From contig CAMWTD010000003.1 of the NCBI GenBank assembly GCA_947177085.1, forward strand, positions 1-26,449: a DNA stretch of 26,449 nucleotides. The letters run 5' to 3'. Below, in pieces: positions 14,649 through 25,037 of the stretch. The DNA is from an uncultured Desulfovibrio sp. Its GTDB lineage: Bacteria > Desulfobacterota > Desulfovibrionia > Desulfovibrionales > Desulfovibrionaceae. A program made the position numbers and the translations under genes. Position 1 is the stretch's first letter, and every line of letters begins with the position of its first letter. Below the pieces are notes generated by a model. It had not been told where the DNA came from. It saw only the letters and a program-made list of their open reading frames with translations, and made no database searches.

Positions 14649-15947
14649 CTATCCGTTGTGGTTCTGGGTGGTGGGCGCGGCGGCGCACAGTTCCGCAAGC
14701 CGGGCCGGGGCATCGGCCTGCGGCACGCTTTCCTGCTCGCCGCCCCCCATGGCGCGCAGGGTAACAAGGCCGGAAGCCGCCTCGTCCGGGCCGATGATGC
14801 AGCAATAGCGCGCGCCGCTTTTGGCGGCCCTGCGCATGAGGCTCTTGAAGGAGCCGCCAGCGTACTCAAGCTCGCCCGAAAGCCCGAGCCCGCGCAAGGC
14901 GCAGGCCAGGGCAAAGCCCTGCACGCGCCCGGCCTCCTCCGGGGCCACAATATAGAAGTCCGGCCTGGGGGCCTCCACCGGGGGCAGCAGCAGAGCGAGG
15001 CGCTCCATGCCGCAGGCAAAACCCACGCCCGGCGCGTCCGGGCCGCCGAGCTGCGCCGTGAGGCCGTCATAGCGGCCCCCGCCGGCCACGGCCGTCTGCG
15101 CGCCGATGTTGCCGCTCACCACCTCGAAGGTGGTGCGGCAATAGTAGTCCAGGCCGCGCACGAGGCGGTGGTCGATTTCAGGCGTGATGCCTTCCCTTGC
15201 CAGCAGTTCCAGCACGGTGTCGAAATGGCGGCGGCACTCCGGGCAGTTGTGCTCCAAAAGGCGCGGCGCGCCCCCGGTGAGCTCGCGGCAGCCTTCGTGC
15301 TTGCAGTCGAGCACGCGCAGGGGATTGCTCTCCCTCCGGCGACGGCAGTCATCGCAAAGTGCCGTTTCGTCCACGCCCGCAAGATACTTCCGCAGCGCCT
15401 CCATATAGGCCGGGCGACACCGGGCGCAGCCAAGTGAATTGAGCTTGAGCGTCAGGTCCGCAATGCCGAGGGTGGAAAGAAAACTCCAGAGCATGACGAT
15501 GAGCTCGGCATCGGCAAAGGGGCTCTCCGTGCCCAGGCACTCGCAGTTGATCTGGTGGAACTGGCGCATCCGCCCTTTTTGCGGGCGCTCATAGCGGAAC
15601 ATGGGCCCCATGGTGAAGAAGCGGTGCGCCCCGCCCCGGCCGTCCGCAAGACCCGCCTCGATGCAGGCGCGCATGACGCCGGCCGTGGCCTCGGGCCGCA
15701 AGGTCACTGAGCGGCCCTTGCGGTCCTGAAAAGTATACATCTCCTTTTGCACAACGTCCGTCTCCGCGCCGATGGAGCGCTGGAAGAGGCCCGTGAACTC
15801 CAGGAGCGGCGTGCGCAATTCCGCAAAGCCGTAGCGGGTGAAGATGTCGCGCCCGCAGGCCTCCATGCGGGTAAAGGCCGCGCTCTCCGGGGGGAACAGG
15901 TCCGCAAAGCCCTTGATGCGGCTGACGCCGCGCGTGTCGTCGCTCAT
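14649..15947 (-). CDS. hisS: Histidyl-tRNA synthetase
   Basis: Charges tRNA(His). The 432-residue product shows TLRPEATAGVMRA, motif 2 MFRYERPQKGRMRQFHQ (116-132), the histidine-specific LVRGLDYYCRTTFEV (262-276) and motif 3 GFACGMERLAL (309-319). The insertion domain carries cysteines (CARC, CDDC, CKHEGC, CPEC), a pattern seen in many HisRS with the ALCDDCRRRRESNPLRVLDC type segment. The ATG at 15947 overlaps the purF stop as ATGA, so coupling is likely; a longer reading frame extends back through purF and is not real. GGAG lies about 11 bp upstream. It sits between purF and aspS. Confidence 0.96.
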   Translation of the reverse strand: MSDDTRGVSRIKGFADLFPPESAAFTRMEACGRDIFTRYGFAELRTPLLEFTGLFQRSIGAETDVVQKEMYTFQDRKGRSVTLRPEATAGVMRACIEAGLADGRGGAHRFFTMGPMFRYERPQKGRMRQFHQINCECLGTESPFADAELIVMLWSFLSTLGIADLTLKLNSLGCARCRPAYMEALRKYLAGVDETALCDDCRRRRESNPLRVLDCKHEGCRELTGGAPRLLEHNCPECRRHFDTVLELLAREGITPEIDHRLVRGLDYYCRTTFEVVSGNIGAQTAVAGGGRYDGLTAQLGGPDAPGVGFACGMERLALLLPPVEAPRPDFYIVAPEEAGRVQGFALACALRGLGLSGELEYAGGSFKSLMRRAAKSGARYCCIIGPDEAASGLVTLRAMGGGEQESVPQADAPARLAELCAAAPTTQNHNG

Positions 15948-17338
15948 GACCGCTTGCACTCCAGGGAAAACTTGGCGCAACCCTCGCAGGGCACGGCATA
16001 ATCGCCGTTGAAGCAGGCGAGGCAGAAGCTGTCCGAGTGCATGACGGAGCGCAGAAGCCCGTCGATGCTCAGGTAATGCAGCGAATCCACATCCAGCCTC
16101 TTGATGATCTCGTCCATCTTGCACTGGGCGGCGATGAGCTCCCCGCGGGAGGAAAAGTCCACGCCATAGTGACAGGGGAACTTCACGGGCGGGCTCGAGA
16201 TGCGGATATGCACCTCTTTCGCGCCGAGCTCGCGCAGCTTTTTCACGCGGGTCATCATGGTGGTCCCGCGCACGATGGAGTCGTCCACGATGCAGATGCG
16301 CTTGCCCTCGATCATGGCGCGCACCGGGTTGATCTTCACGCGCACGCCGAAATTGCGCATGCTCTGCGTGGGCTGGATAAAGGTACGGCCCACATAGTGG
16401 TTGCGGATCATGGCGTGTTCGTAAGGAAGCTCCGCGCACTGGGCGAAGCCCACCGCCGAATAGACGCCGGAATCGGGAAAGGGCATGATGAAGTCCACAT
16501 CCGGCGTTGACTCGTGCGCGAGCTGCCAGCCCATCTGCTTGCGGCAGACATACACCTGCTCGTTGAACACATAGGAATCGGGCCGCGCGAAATACACGAG
16601 CTCGAAGATGCACTGGCGCGGCTTGGCGGGATGCGGCCCGGGGAGCTTGCTCGAGTGCTCGCCCATGGCGTCCACCACGATCATCTCGCCGGGCTCCACG
16701 GCGCGCTCGTAGTCGGCTTCAAGGAGGTCGAAGGCGCAGGTCTCGGAGGCGAAGACGGGCGATCCGTCCAGCCGCCCCAGGGCCAGCGGGTGGAAGCCGT
16801 AGGGGTCGCGCACCGCGATGAGCGTCGAGCCGGAAAGGACGAGGAAGCAATAGGCCCCTGAAAGGCGCGAACAGGCCTCGGCCACGGCCTCGGGGAGGTC
16901 CTTGTGACGCAGCGAGCGCACAAGGAGGTGCATGAAGACCTCGCTGTCGTTGCCCGTGGCAAAGATAGCCCCCTCGTTTTCGAGCTCGGCCCTAAGCTCG
17001 GCCGCATTGACAATGTTGCCGTTGTGCGCGAGCGCGATGTCCTGGCCCTTGAAATGGGCGATAAAAGGCTGCGCGTTGCGCTGCGAGGCGCTGCCCGTGG
17101 TGGAGTAGCGCACATGGCCGATGGCCGTGCGCCCGGTGAGGCGGCGCAGCACCTCCTCGGAAAAGACGTCGGGCACAAGGCCCATGCTCTTGTGGTCGTG
17201 CATCCCGTCCGCGTCCACGGTGACGATGCCCGCGCTTTCCTGGCCGCGGTGCTGCTGGGCGTAGAGCCCGAAATAGGCGAGCCTTGCCGCGTCGTCGTGG
17301 CCGTAGATGCCGAAAAGACCGCATTCATGCCGTATCAT
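15944..17338 (-). CDS. purF: Amidophosphoribosyltransferase (glutamine PRPP amidotransferase)
   Basis: Makes 5-phosphoribosylamine from PRPP and glutamine, the first committed step of purine synthesis. It is a 464-residue Ntn-amidotransferase. MIRHE is a short propeptide, and Cys6 becomes the N-terminal nucleophile (CGLFGIYG). The PRPP loop is CIVDDSIVRGTT (349-360). Cys243, Cys389, Cys439 and Cys442 match the positions of the four iron-sulfur ligands of the Bacillus-type enzyme, so a 4Fe-4S cluster is likely; Cys451 and Cys454 are extra. A 91-bp gap separates it from the lipoprotein gene upstream. The ribosome site is poor (GGGAA about 13 bp from ATG). The stop overlaps hisS by 4 bp. Confidence 0.97.
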   Translation of the reverse strand: MIRHECGLFGIYGHDDAARLAYFGLYAQQHRGQESAGIVTVDADGMHDHKSMGLVPDVFSEEVLRRLTGRTAIGHVRYSTTGSASQRNAQPFIAHFKGQDIALAHNGNIVNAAELRAELENEGAIFATGNDSEVFMHLLVRSLRHKDLPEAVAEACSRLSGAYCFLVLSGSTLIAVRDPYGFHPLALGRLDGSPVFASETCAFDLLEADYERAVEPGEMIVVDAMGEHSSKLPGPHPAKPRQCIFELVYFARPDSYVFNEQVYVCRKQMGWQLAHESTPDVDFIMPFPDSGVYSAVGFAQCAELPYEHAMIRNHYVGRTFIQPTQSMRNFGVRVKINPVRAMIEGKRICIVDDSIVRGTTMMTRVKKLRELGAKEVHIRISSPPVKFPCHYGVDFSSRGELIAAQCKMDEIIKRLDVDSLHYLSIDGLLRSVMHSDSFCLACFNGDYAVPCEGCAKFSLECKRS

Positions 17339-17429
17339 TGTGCTTTGTGTTCCCGTTGTTTCGTTGGGCGTTGTTGAAATCTGTGTCGGCGGAAGAGCCC
17401 CTACCTGTCAGGCTTGGCAAAAACTTCCG

Positions 17430-18260
17430 TTATTGTCCGCTCTTCAGCGTCTTGCGCAAGTGCGCGATGCGGTTGTCCATGACCGCCGGGTTCGGGTAGG
17501 CTTCGCGCGCCGCCTCGAACTGGGCGAGGGCCTCCTTGTGGCGTCCGAGCTGCTCCAGCGCGTCGGCGAGGAGATAGCCCGCCTGCCCGCGCACTTCCTC
17601 GTCCGGGCCGCTGTCCAAAATCTGCTGGCACAGGTCCGCCACTTCCTGCCAGCGCTCGCGGGCCATGTTCTGGTCCGCGAGGTCGAGCATGCAGCGGATC
17701 TTGTCATGGTCCGGCAGGGGCAGCGCCAGGCACTGGGCCAGGCTTTCCTCCCCGGCCTCGAAACGCCGCTGGCTGAACTGCATGGCCGCCAGATGCCGGA
17801 AGCCCTCCACCCGGCGCGCGCCGCCGATGCCCGCGAGGCCCGTATAGGCCCCCCAGGCCCAGGCCGCCTGGTCATACCGGCGCAGGCGCTCGCAGGCAAG
17901 GCCCATGTGCTCGAGGATATCGGCCATGCGGCCGTCGTCGTCCTCGTATTCCGCGCGCATGGCTTCCAGCACTTCCAGGCTTGCGCGCGATTCCGGCCCC
18001 GAGGAATTGAGCACCTGGAGCAGAAGCTGCCAGGCCTCCCAGCGGCGCTCGGCCTCGGGGCCGCGGCGCTCTGCGTCCTTCGTCTCCTCCCGGAGATAGC
18101 GCTCCAGGAGGCGCTCGGCAAGGGGCCAGTTGCGCTGGGCCACGGCCGCGCGTGCGCCAGTGAGGTCATCGGCGAGGATTTGCTGGCGATCGCAGGCCGG
18201 AAGCAGGCCCACCAGCCCCAGAATGAGCGCAAGGGCCAGAGCTGCCGCCCGTTCAGGCAT
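17430..18260 (-). CDS. TPR-like lipoprotein
   Basis: A 276-residue protein without a recognised named family. The N-terminus has a hydrophobic stretch and LLPAC, so Cys23 is a likely lipid site and the protein is probably in the envelope. The rest is helical with TPR-like pairs, clearest at the end (EVRGQAGYLLADALEQLGRH followed by KEALAQFEAAREAYPNP). It may be a scaffold for envelope protein complexes, but nothing points to a partner. I start at the ATG at 18260, where GGGGA lies 5 bp upstream; ATGs at 18275 and 18284 have no ribosome site. This start overlaps the gyrA stop by 8 bp, so the gene is probably read with gyrA. Confidence 0.75.
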   Translation of the reverse strand: MPERAAALALALILGLVGLLPACDRQQILADDLTGARAAVAQRNWPLAERLLERYLREETKDAERRGPEAERRWEAWQLLLQVLNSSGPESRASLEVLEAMRAEYEDDDGRMADILEHMGLACERLRRYDQAAWAWGAYTGLAGIGGARRVEGFRHLAAMQFSQRRFEAGEESLAQCLALPLPDHDKIRCMLDLADQNMARERWQEVADLCQQILDSGPDEEVRGQAGYLLADALEQLGRHKEALAQFEAAREAYPNPAVMDNRIAHLRKTLKSGQ

Positions 18261-20811
18261 CCGTGTCCCCGGCATCCGGCGCATGGTCGCGCGTGAGCGC
18301 CGCGTCCTCGGCGGCCACGGCGTCGGCCACTTCTTCGTCCTCGATCATGCCGGGCCCTTGCTGGCCGCCGTCGTCCACGCGGTCAAAGCCCACCACGCGC
18401 GCGCCCTCGTCAAGGCGCACCAGCATGACGCCCATGGTGGCGCGGCCCTTGCTGCCCACCTCGTCCACGCCGATGCGCACCACCTTGTTGGCCGAAGTGA
18501 GCAGGATGAGCCCGTCGCGCTCGCGCACGGGCATGGCCCCCACCACGGGGCCGGTCTTGCCCGTGACCTTGAAATTGATGACGCCCTTGCCCCCGCGCGA
18601 CTGCACGCGGTAGAGGTCCACCCGGGTGCGCTTGCCATAGCCGTTGGCGGAAATGGACATGATCTCCGTGGTCTGGTCCGTCTCCTTCAGCACCACGCAG
18701 GCCACCACGCTGTCGTGCCGCCTGAGGGCAATGCCCTTGACGCCGGTTGCCACGCGGCCCATGGGCCGGATGTCCGCGCAGGAAAAGCGGATGGCCAGGC
18801 CGTCGGCCGTGACGAGCACCACATGCTCGTCGTCGCGGATGGGGCGTACCACCACGAGCTCGTCATCCTCGCGCAGGCCCACGGCCATGAGGCCGCTGCG
18901 CCGGCAGCGCGCGTAGAGCGACGCCGAGGAGCGCTTGACCATGCCCCGCTTCGTCACAAAGAGGAAGTACTTGTCCTCGGCGAACTCGCGCAAGGCGAGC
19001 ACCGTTGTCACCCATTCGCCCTCCTCCAGCGGGAGGAGATTGTTGATATGCACGCCCTTGGCCGTGCGGCTGCCCTCGGGGACCTGGTGCACCTTGAGCT
19101 GGTGCATGCGCCCCTTGTTGGTGAAGAGGCACAGATACTGGTGGTTGGAGGTGACGAGGAATTCCTGGACGTAATCGTCCTCGGAGGTGTGCACCGCCGC
19201 GATGCCCTTGCCGCCGCGCCGCTGCTGCTGGTAGTTCTCGAGATTGGTGCGCTTCATGTAGCCGCGCCGCGAGAGCGTGATGACCACTTCCTCGTCCGGG
19301 ATGAGGTCCTCCATCTCGATGCCGGAAAGGGGCTCGCGCAAAATCTCCGTGCGCCTCGGCGTGGCGAAGGCCTCGCTCACCTCGCGGATCTCGCGCTCCA
19401 TCTCCCCGCGCAACACTTCGGGATTTTCCAGTACGGAGCGGAAAAACTCGATCTTCTTGAGTAATTCCTGGTATTCGGCGAGCAATTCCTCGCGCTGAAG
19501 CCCGGTGAGCCGCTGCAGCCGCATGTCGAGTATGGCGCGGGCCTGGATCTCACTCAGGTCAAAGGTGCGCATGAGGCCGAGCCGCGCCTCCTCGGGCGTG
19601 GCCGAGGCGCGGATGAGCGCCACCACCTCGTCGATATGGTCGATGGCGATGCGCAGGCCCTCGAGGATATGGGCACGGGCCTCGGCCTTCTCGAGGTCGA
19701 AGCGCGTGCGCCGGATCACCACCTCGCGGCGGTGGTCCACAAAGCAGGCGAGCGCGCTCTTCAGGTTGAGCAAAACCGGGCGGTTGTCGGCCACGGCCAG
19801 CATGTTGATGCCGAAGCTCGATTCCAGCGGCGTGAACTTGTAGAGCGCGTTGATGACGATGTCCGGGATGGTGCCGCGCTTCAGGTCGATGACGATGCGG
19901 ATGCCCTTGCGGTCGGATTCGTCGCGCAAGTCCGCAATGCCGTCCAGCTTGCGGTCATTGACGAGCGCCGCGATCTTCTCCACGAGGGAGGATTTGTTGA
20001 GCCCGAAGGGGATCTCGGTGATGATGACCGACTGGAGGCCCTTCTTGCGCTCCTCGATGACGGTCTTGCCGCGCACCTTCACCGTGCCCCGGCCCGTGCG
20101 GTAGGCGTCCGCGAGGCCCTTGCCCGCATAGACGGAGCCCGCGGTGGGGAAGTCCGGCCCGCGCACGATGTCCATGAGCTCGTCCACCGAGGCCTGCGGG
20201 TTTTTCAGCAAAAGCAGCAGTGCCTCGCAGAGCTCGCCCAGGTTGTGCGGCGGGATATTGGTGGCCATGCCCACGGCGATGCCCGAGGAGCCGTTGAGCA
20301 GCAGGTTCGGCACCTTGGTGGGCAACACCGAGGGCTCTTCCAGCGTGTTGTCGTAGTTGGGCCGGAAATCCACGGTGTTCTTGTCCAGATCCCCGAGAAA
20401 TTCCTGCGCCAGGCGCGAAAGGCGCACCTCGGTGTAGCGCATGGCCGCGGCCGAGTCCCCGTCGATGGAGCCGAAATTGCCCTGTCCGTCCACCAGCGGG
20501 TCGCGCATGGAAAAATCCTGCGCCATGCGCACGAGCGCGTCATAGACCGCGGAATCGCCATGCGGGTGATATTTGCCGATGACGTCGCCCACGATGCGCG
20601 CGGACTTCTTGTGCGGCCGGTTGTAGCTGTTGCCGAGCTCGTGCTGGGCGTACATGATGCGCCGGTGCACGGGCTTCAAGCCGTCGCGCGCGTCCGGGAT
20701 GGCGCGGCCGATGATGACCGAAAGCGAATACTCCAGGTAGGACTGGCGCAATTCCTTTTCGATATTGATGCGCGGATGCGTTTCCGCCGGATACTGTTCG
20801 CTGTCTGCCAC
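18253..20811 (-). CDS. gyrA: DNA gyrase subunit A
   Basis: The breakage-reunion subunit of gyrase, 852 residues. The catalytic tyrosine is Tyr126 in AAMRYTE. The quinolone-resistance region reads HPHGDSAVYD with Ser87 and Asp91, equivalent to wild-type Ser83/Asp87 of E. coli. The GyrA box QRRGGKG is present at the start of the C-terminal beta-pinwheel, which distinguishes it from ParC. The C-terminus ends in an acidic tail (DEEVADAVAAEDAAL and beyond), as in many GyrA where the tail tunes supercoiling. GAGGG precedes the ATG. It lies after the small membrane protein, which separates it from gyrB. Confidence 0.98.
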   Translation of the reverse strand: MADSEQYPAETHPRINIEKELRQSYLEYSLSVIIGRAIPDARDGLKPVHRRIMYAQHELGNSYNRPHKKSARIVGDVIGKYHPHGDSAVYDALVRMAQDFSMRDPLVDGQGNFGSIDGDSAAAMRYTEVRLSRLAQEFLGDLDKNTVDFRPNYDNTLEEPSVLPTKVPNLLLNGSSGIAVGMATNIPPHNLGELCEALLLLLKNPQASVDELMDIVRGPDFPTAGSVYAGKGLADAYRTGRGTVKVRGKTVIEERKKGLQSVIITEIPFGLNKSSLVEKIAALVNDRKLDGIADLRDESDRKGIRIVIDLKRGTIPDIVINALYKFTPLESSFGINMLAVADNRPVLLNLKSALACFVDHRREVVIRRTRFDLEKAEARAHILEGLRIAIDHIDEVVALIRASATPEEARLGLMRTFDLSEIQARAILDMRLQRLTGLQREELLAEYQELLKKIEFFRSVLENPEVLRGEMEREIREVSEAFATPRRTEILREPLSGIEMEDLIPDEEVVITLSRRGYMKRTNLENYQQQRRGGKGIAAVHTSEDDYVQEFLVTSNHQYLCLFTNKGRMHQLKVHQVPEGSRTAKGVHINNLLPLEEGEWVTTVLALREFAEDKYFLFVTKRGMVKRSSASLYARCRRSGLMAVGLREDDELVVVRPIRDDEHVVLVTADGLAIRFSCADIRPMGRVATGVKGIALRRHDSVVACVVLKETDQTTEIMSISANGYGKRTRVDLYRVQSRGGKGVINFKVTGKTGPVVGAMPVRERDGLILLTSANKVVRIGVDEVGSKGRATMGVMLVRLDEGARVVGFDRVDDGGQQGPGMIEDEEVADAVAAEDAALTRDHAPDAGDTDA

Positions 20812-20853
20812 GCTGCCCTCGCAGGGAAATGACGGTGGATGGATTAAGGCCCG

Positions 20854-21198
20854 CTACGCGCCGATGCCAAAACGCCCGGCCGCGTACATGAGGAGCAGCA
20901 GGAGCCCCTCGCCCACGCACACCCGGGCCACGGCCCCGAAAAGCCGCCGGGTCTGGCTCGCCCAGCGCGTGGCCACAAAGAGGAAGACCAGAATATTGCA
21001 GAAGAGAATGAGCAGGATGGCCGGGAAGAACACCTCATAGGCATAGGGCCACGCCTCAAGGGTGATGCTGAGCCAGAGGCAGAGCCCGGCGCAGATGAGC
21101 CATCCCGCCACGGCCACCGCCCAGGAGAGCCAGCCGGTGGCTTTTTTCGCCGGGGCGCTTGCGGCGGCCCCGCGCCCGTCGTCATGCTGCTCGGGCAT
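20854..21198 (-). CDS. Small three-helix membrane protein between gyrB and gyrA
   Basis: A 114-residue integral membrane protein I cannot name. Three hydrophobic segments lie at about 23-46, 54-77 and 88-107. A short hydrophilic N-terminus has charged residues (MPEQHDDGRG). AAGGGAGG lies 6 bp before the ATG at 21198 but directly abuts the ATG at 21204, so 21198 is the better start. It begins 20 bp after the gyrB stop and ends 42 bp before gyrA, so it is probably cotranscribed with both. No motif suggests transport or catalysis. Why a membrane protein sits between gyrase genes is unclear; it may just be a lineage-specific insertion. Confidence 0.75.
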   Translation of the reverse strand: MPEQHDDGRGAAASAPAKKATGWLSWAVAVAGWLICAGLCLWLSITLEAWPYAYEVFFPAILLILFCNILVFLFVATRWASQTRRLFGAVARVCVGEGLLLLLMYAAGRFGIGA

Positions 21199-21218
21199 GT
21201 CCATCCTCCCTTGCGGCG

Positions 21219-23684
<2,466 letters not shown>

Positions 23685-23731
23685 GGTTCCTTCCTTCAAA
23701 GCGGGTCAACAGCGGCGGCCGGCGCGGGCGG

Positions 23732-24883
23732 CTAGACGTCGTCCTCGGAATAGTAGGCCGCCTCGGAGACCTTCATGGGCATGATGATGACCGTATAGTC
23801 GGGGTCTTCCGCGCCGCGGATGCCGCAAGGCCCTTCCGGCCCGGTGAGGGTCATGTCCACGCGCGGGGAAATGAAGTGCGAGAACACGTCCATGAGGTTG
23901 CGCGTGGGAAAGGCGATGCGGCCGATGCTGCCGTCATAGCGCACTTCCAGGCTTTCCTGCGCCGAGCCCACATCCGCCCCCTGCGCGGAAAGGCGCGCCT
24001 CGTCCCGGGCGAGGTCGAAATAGACGCAACGGTCGCTTTCCGTATTAAAGATAAGGATGCGGCCGAGCGCGTCCATACCCTCCTTGCGGTCGAGGTCGAG
24101 CACGCTCGCGCCCTCGTCCTCGAGGCGGGCCATGAAGACCGTATAATCCGGATAGTCATGGAGGGCCCGGGGCAGGCTCAGGGTCTCGGCGCGGTCGAGC
24201 CGGCGCAGGTAGAGGCGCTTGTCCGTGATATTGAGCTCGATTTCGTCCTCGCCGAGCCACTTGCGGATATCCGGCAGGTATTTTTTCTGGATGAGCACGC
24301 CCGCTTCCGGCAGTCGCGCCGCGAGCTCGTCATGGGTGATGGTGACGAGCGCGAACTGGTGGCCGTTGAGGCCGCAAACGTCGATGCGGCCCTCGCCCCT
24401 GGGCTTGAGGCAGAGGCAGGCGATGGCGTCCATGGCGTCGTCGTCGCTGATGCAGAAGCTCACGCGGTCGAGCAGGCCGGAAAGCACGTCGCCGGACCAG
24501 ATGACCGCGTCCTCCTCCGGAAAGGGCGAAAAGTTCTGGAACCACTCGGGCCCGTTCACGGGCAGGCGGTAGGCGCGCCGCCCCTGTTCCAGCAGCAGGG
24601 TCCCTGCGTCGTCCAGGCTCAAGTGCATCACTCCCGAGGGCAGTTGCCGCACGAGGTCCACAAAGGAGCGCCCCTGCACGCCGACGAGGCCCGGCTCCGC
24701 CACTTCGGCGGGATAGGTCCCGGTGAACTCGATATTGGCGTCCGTGCTCATGAGCGAGAGCCCTTCCTCCCCGGCGCGGAGCCAGATGGAGCGCAGGTAG
24801 GCGGCCCCGGCCTTGGAGGGGATGATGGCGGCGGCTTTCTGCAGGCCCTCGATGATCTGCTCTTTGTTAACGGCAAGTTTCAT
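23732..24883 (-). CDS. dnaN: DNA polymerase III beta sliding clamp
   Basis: Forms the dimeric ring that holds polymerase on DNA. The 383-residue product begins MKLAVNKEQIIEGLQKAAAIIPSK, typical of bacterial clamps, and ends with PDYTVIIMPMKV, which matches the conserved MPMR-type hydrophobic-pocket end, with a 10-residue acidic extension after it. Three repeats of the clamp fold are expected at this length. AAGGA lies 7 bp before the ATG. A 154-bp gap to dnaA may carry its promoter. Order dnaA-dnaN-gyrB is the ancestral replication block. Confidence 0.96.
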   Translation of the reverse strand: MKLAVNKEQIIEGLQKAAAIIPSKAGAAYLRSIWLRAGEEGLSLMSTDANIEFTGTYPAEVAEPGLVGVQGRSFVDLVRQLPSGVMHLSLDDAGTLLLEQGRRAYRLPVNGPEWFQNFSPFPEEDAVIWSGDVLSGLLDRVSFCISDDDAMDAIACLCLKPRGEGRIDVCGLNGHQFALVTITHDELAARLPEAGVLIQKKYLPDIRKWLGEDEIELNITDKRLYLRRLDRAETLSLPRALHDYPDYTVFMARLEDEGASVLDLDRKEGMDALGRILIFNTESDRCVYFDLARDEARLSAQGADVGSAQESLEVRYDGSIGRIAFPTRNLMDVFSHFISPRVDMTLTGPEGPCGIRGAEDPDYTVIIMPMKVSEAAYYSEDDV

Positions 24884-25037
24884 TTAATTGTCCTTGTTAT
24901 TGGGGGTGAACCTTTGTGCTTAAGCCTGGTATCCTGCTTGAAACACTGGATGATTTCAGGGCAGTCCTGCGCACCGCAAGCTGACGGGGCGCACACGCCA
25001 GGGCCCGTGGCCCGCGTCCCGGGCCTGCCTGCCCCGC
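24884..25037 (-). other. dnaA-dnaN intergenic region with a DnaA-box-like site
   Basis: 154 bp, with the half next to dnaN AT-richer than its surroundings. It contains TGTGCTTAA (24915-24923), an 8 of 9 match to the DnaA box TTATNCACA on the minus strand. Hairpin-forming GC-rich repeats lie just past the dnaA stop (GGCCCG/CGGGCC) without a T-run. It may hold the dnaN promoter and possibly part of oriC. Confidence 0.4.

Noticed and set aside
14645..15070. N-terminally extended reading of aspS
   Set aside because: The extension overlaps hisS coding sequence in another frame; the OB fold begins soon after the ATG at 14644.
15948..16613. N-terminally extended reading of hisS
   Set aside because: The extension runs through purF in another frame; the ATG at 15947 begins a normal HisRS N-terminus.
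24930..24945. Possible third parS site in the dnaA-dnaN gap
   Set aside because: Only the half-site TGAAACA is present; the other arm does not match.
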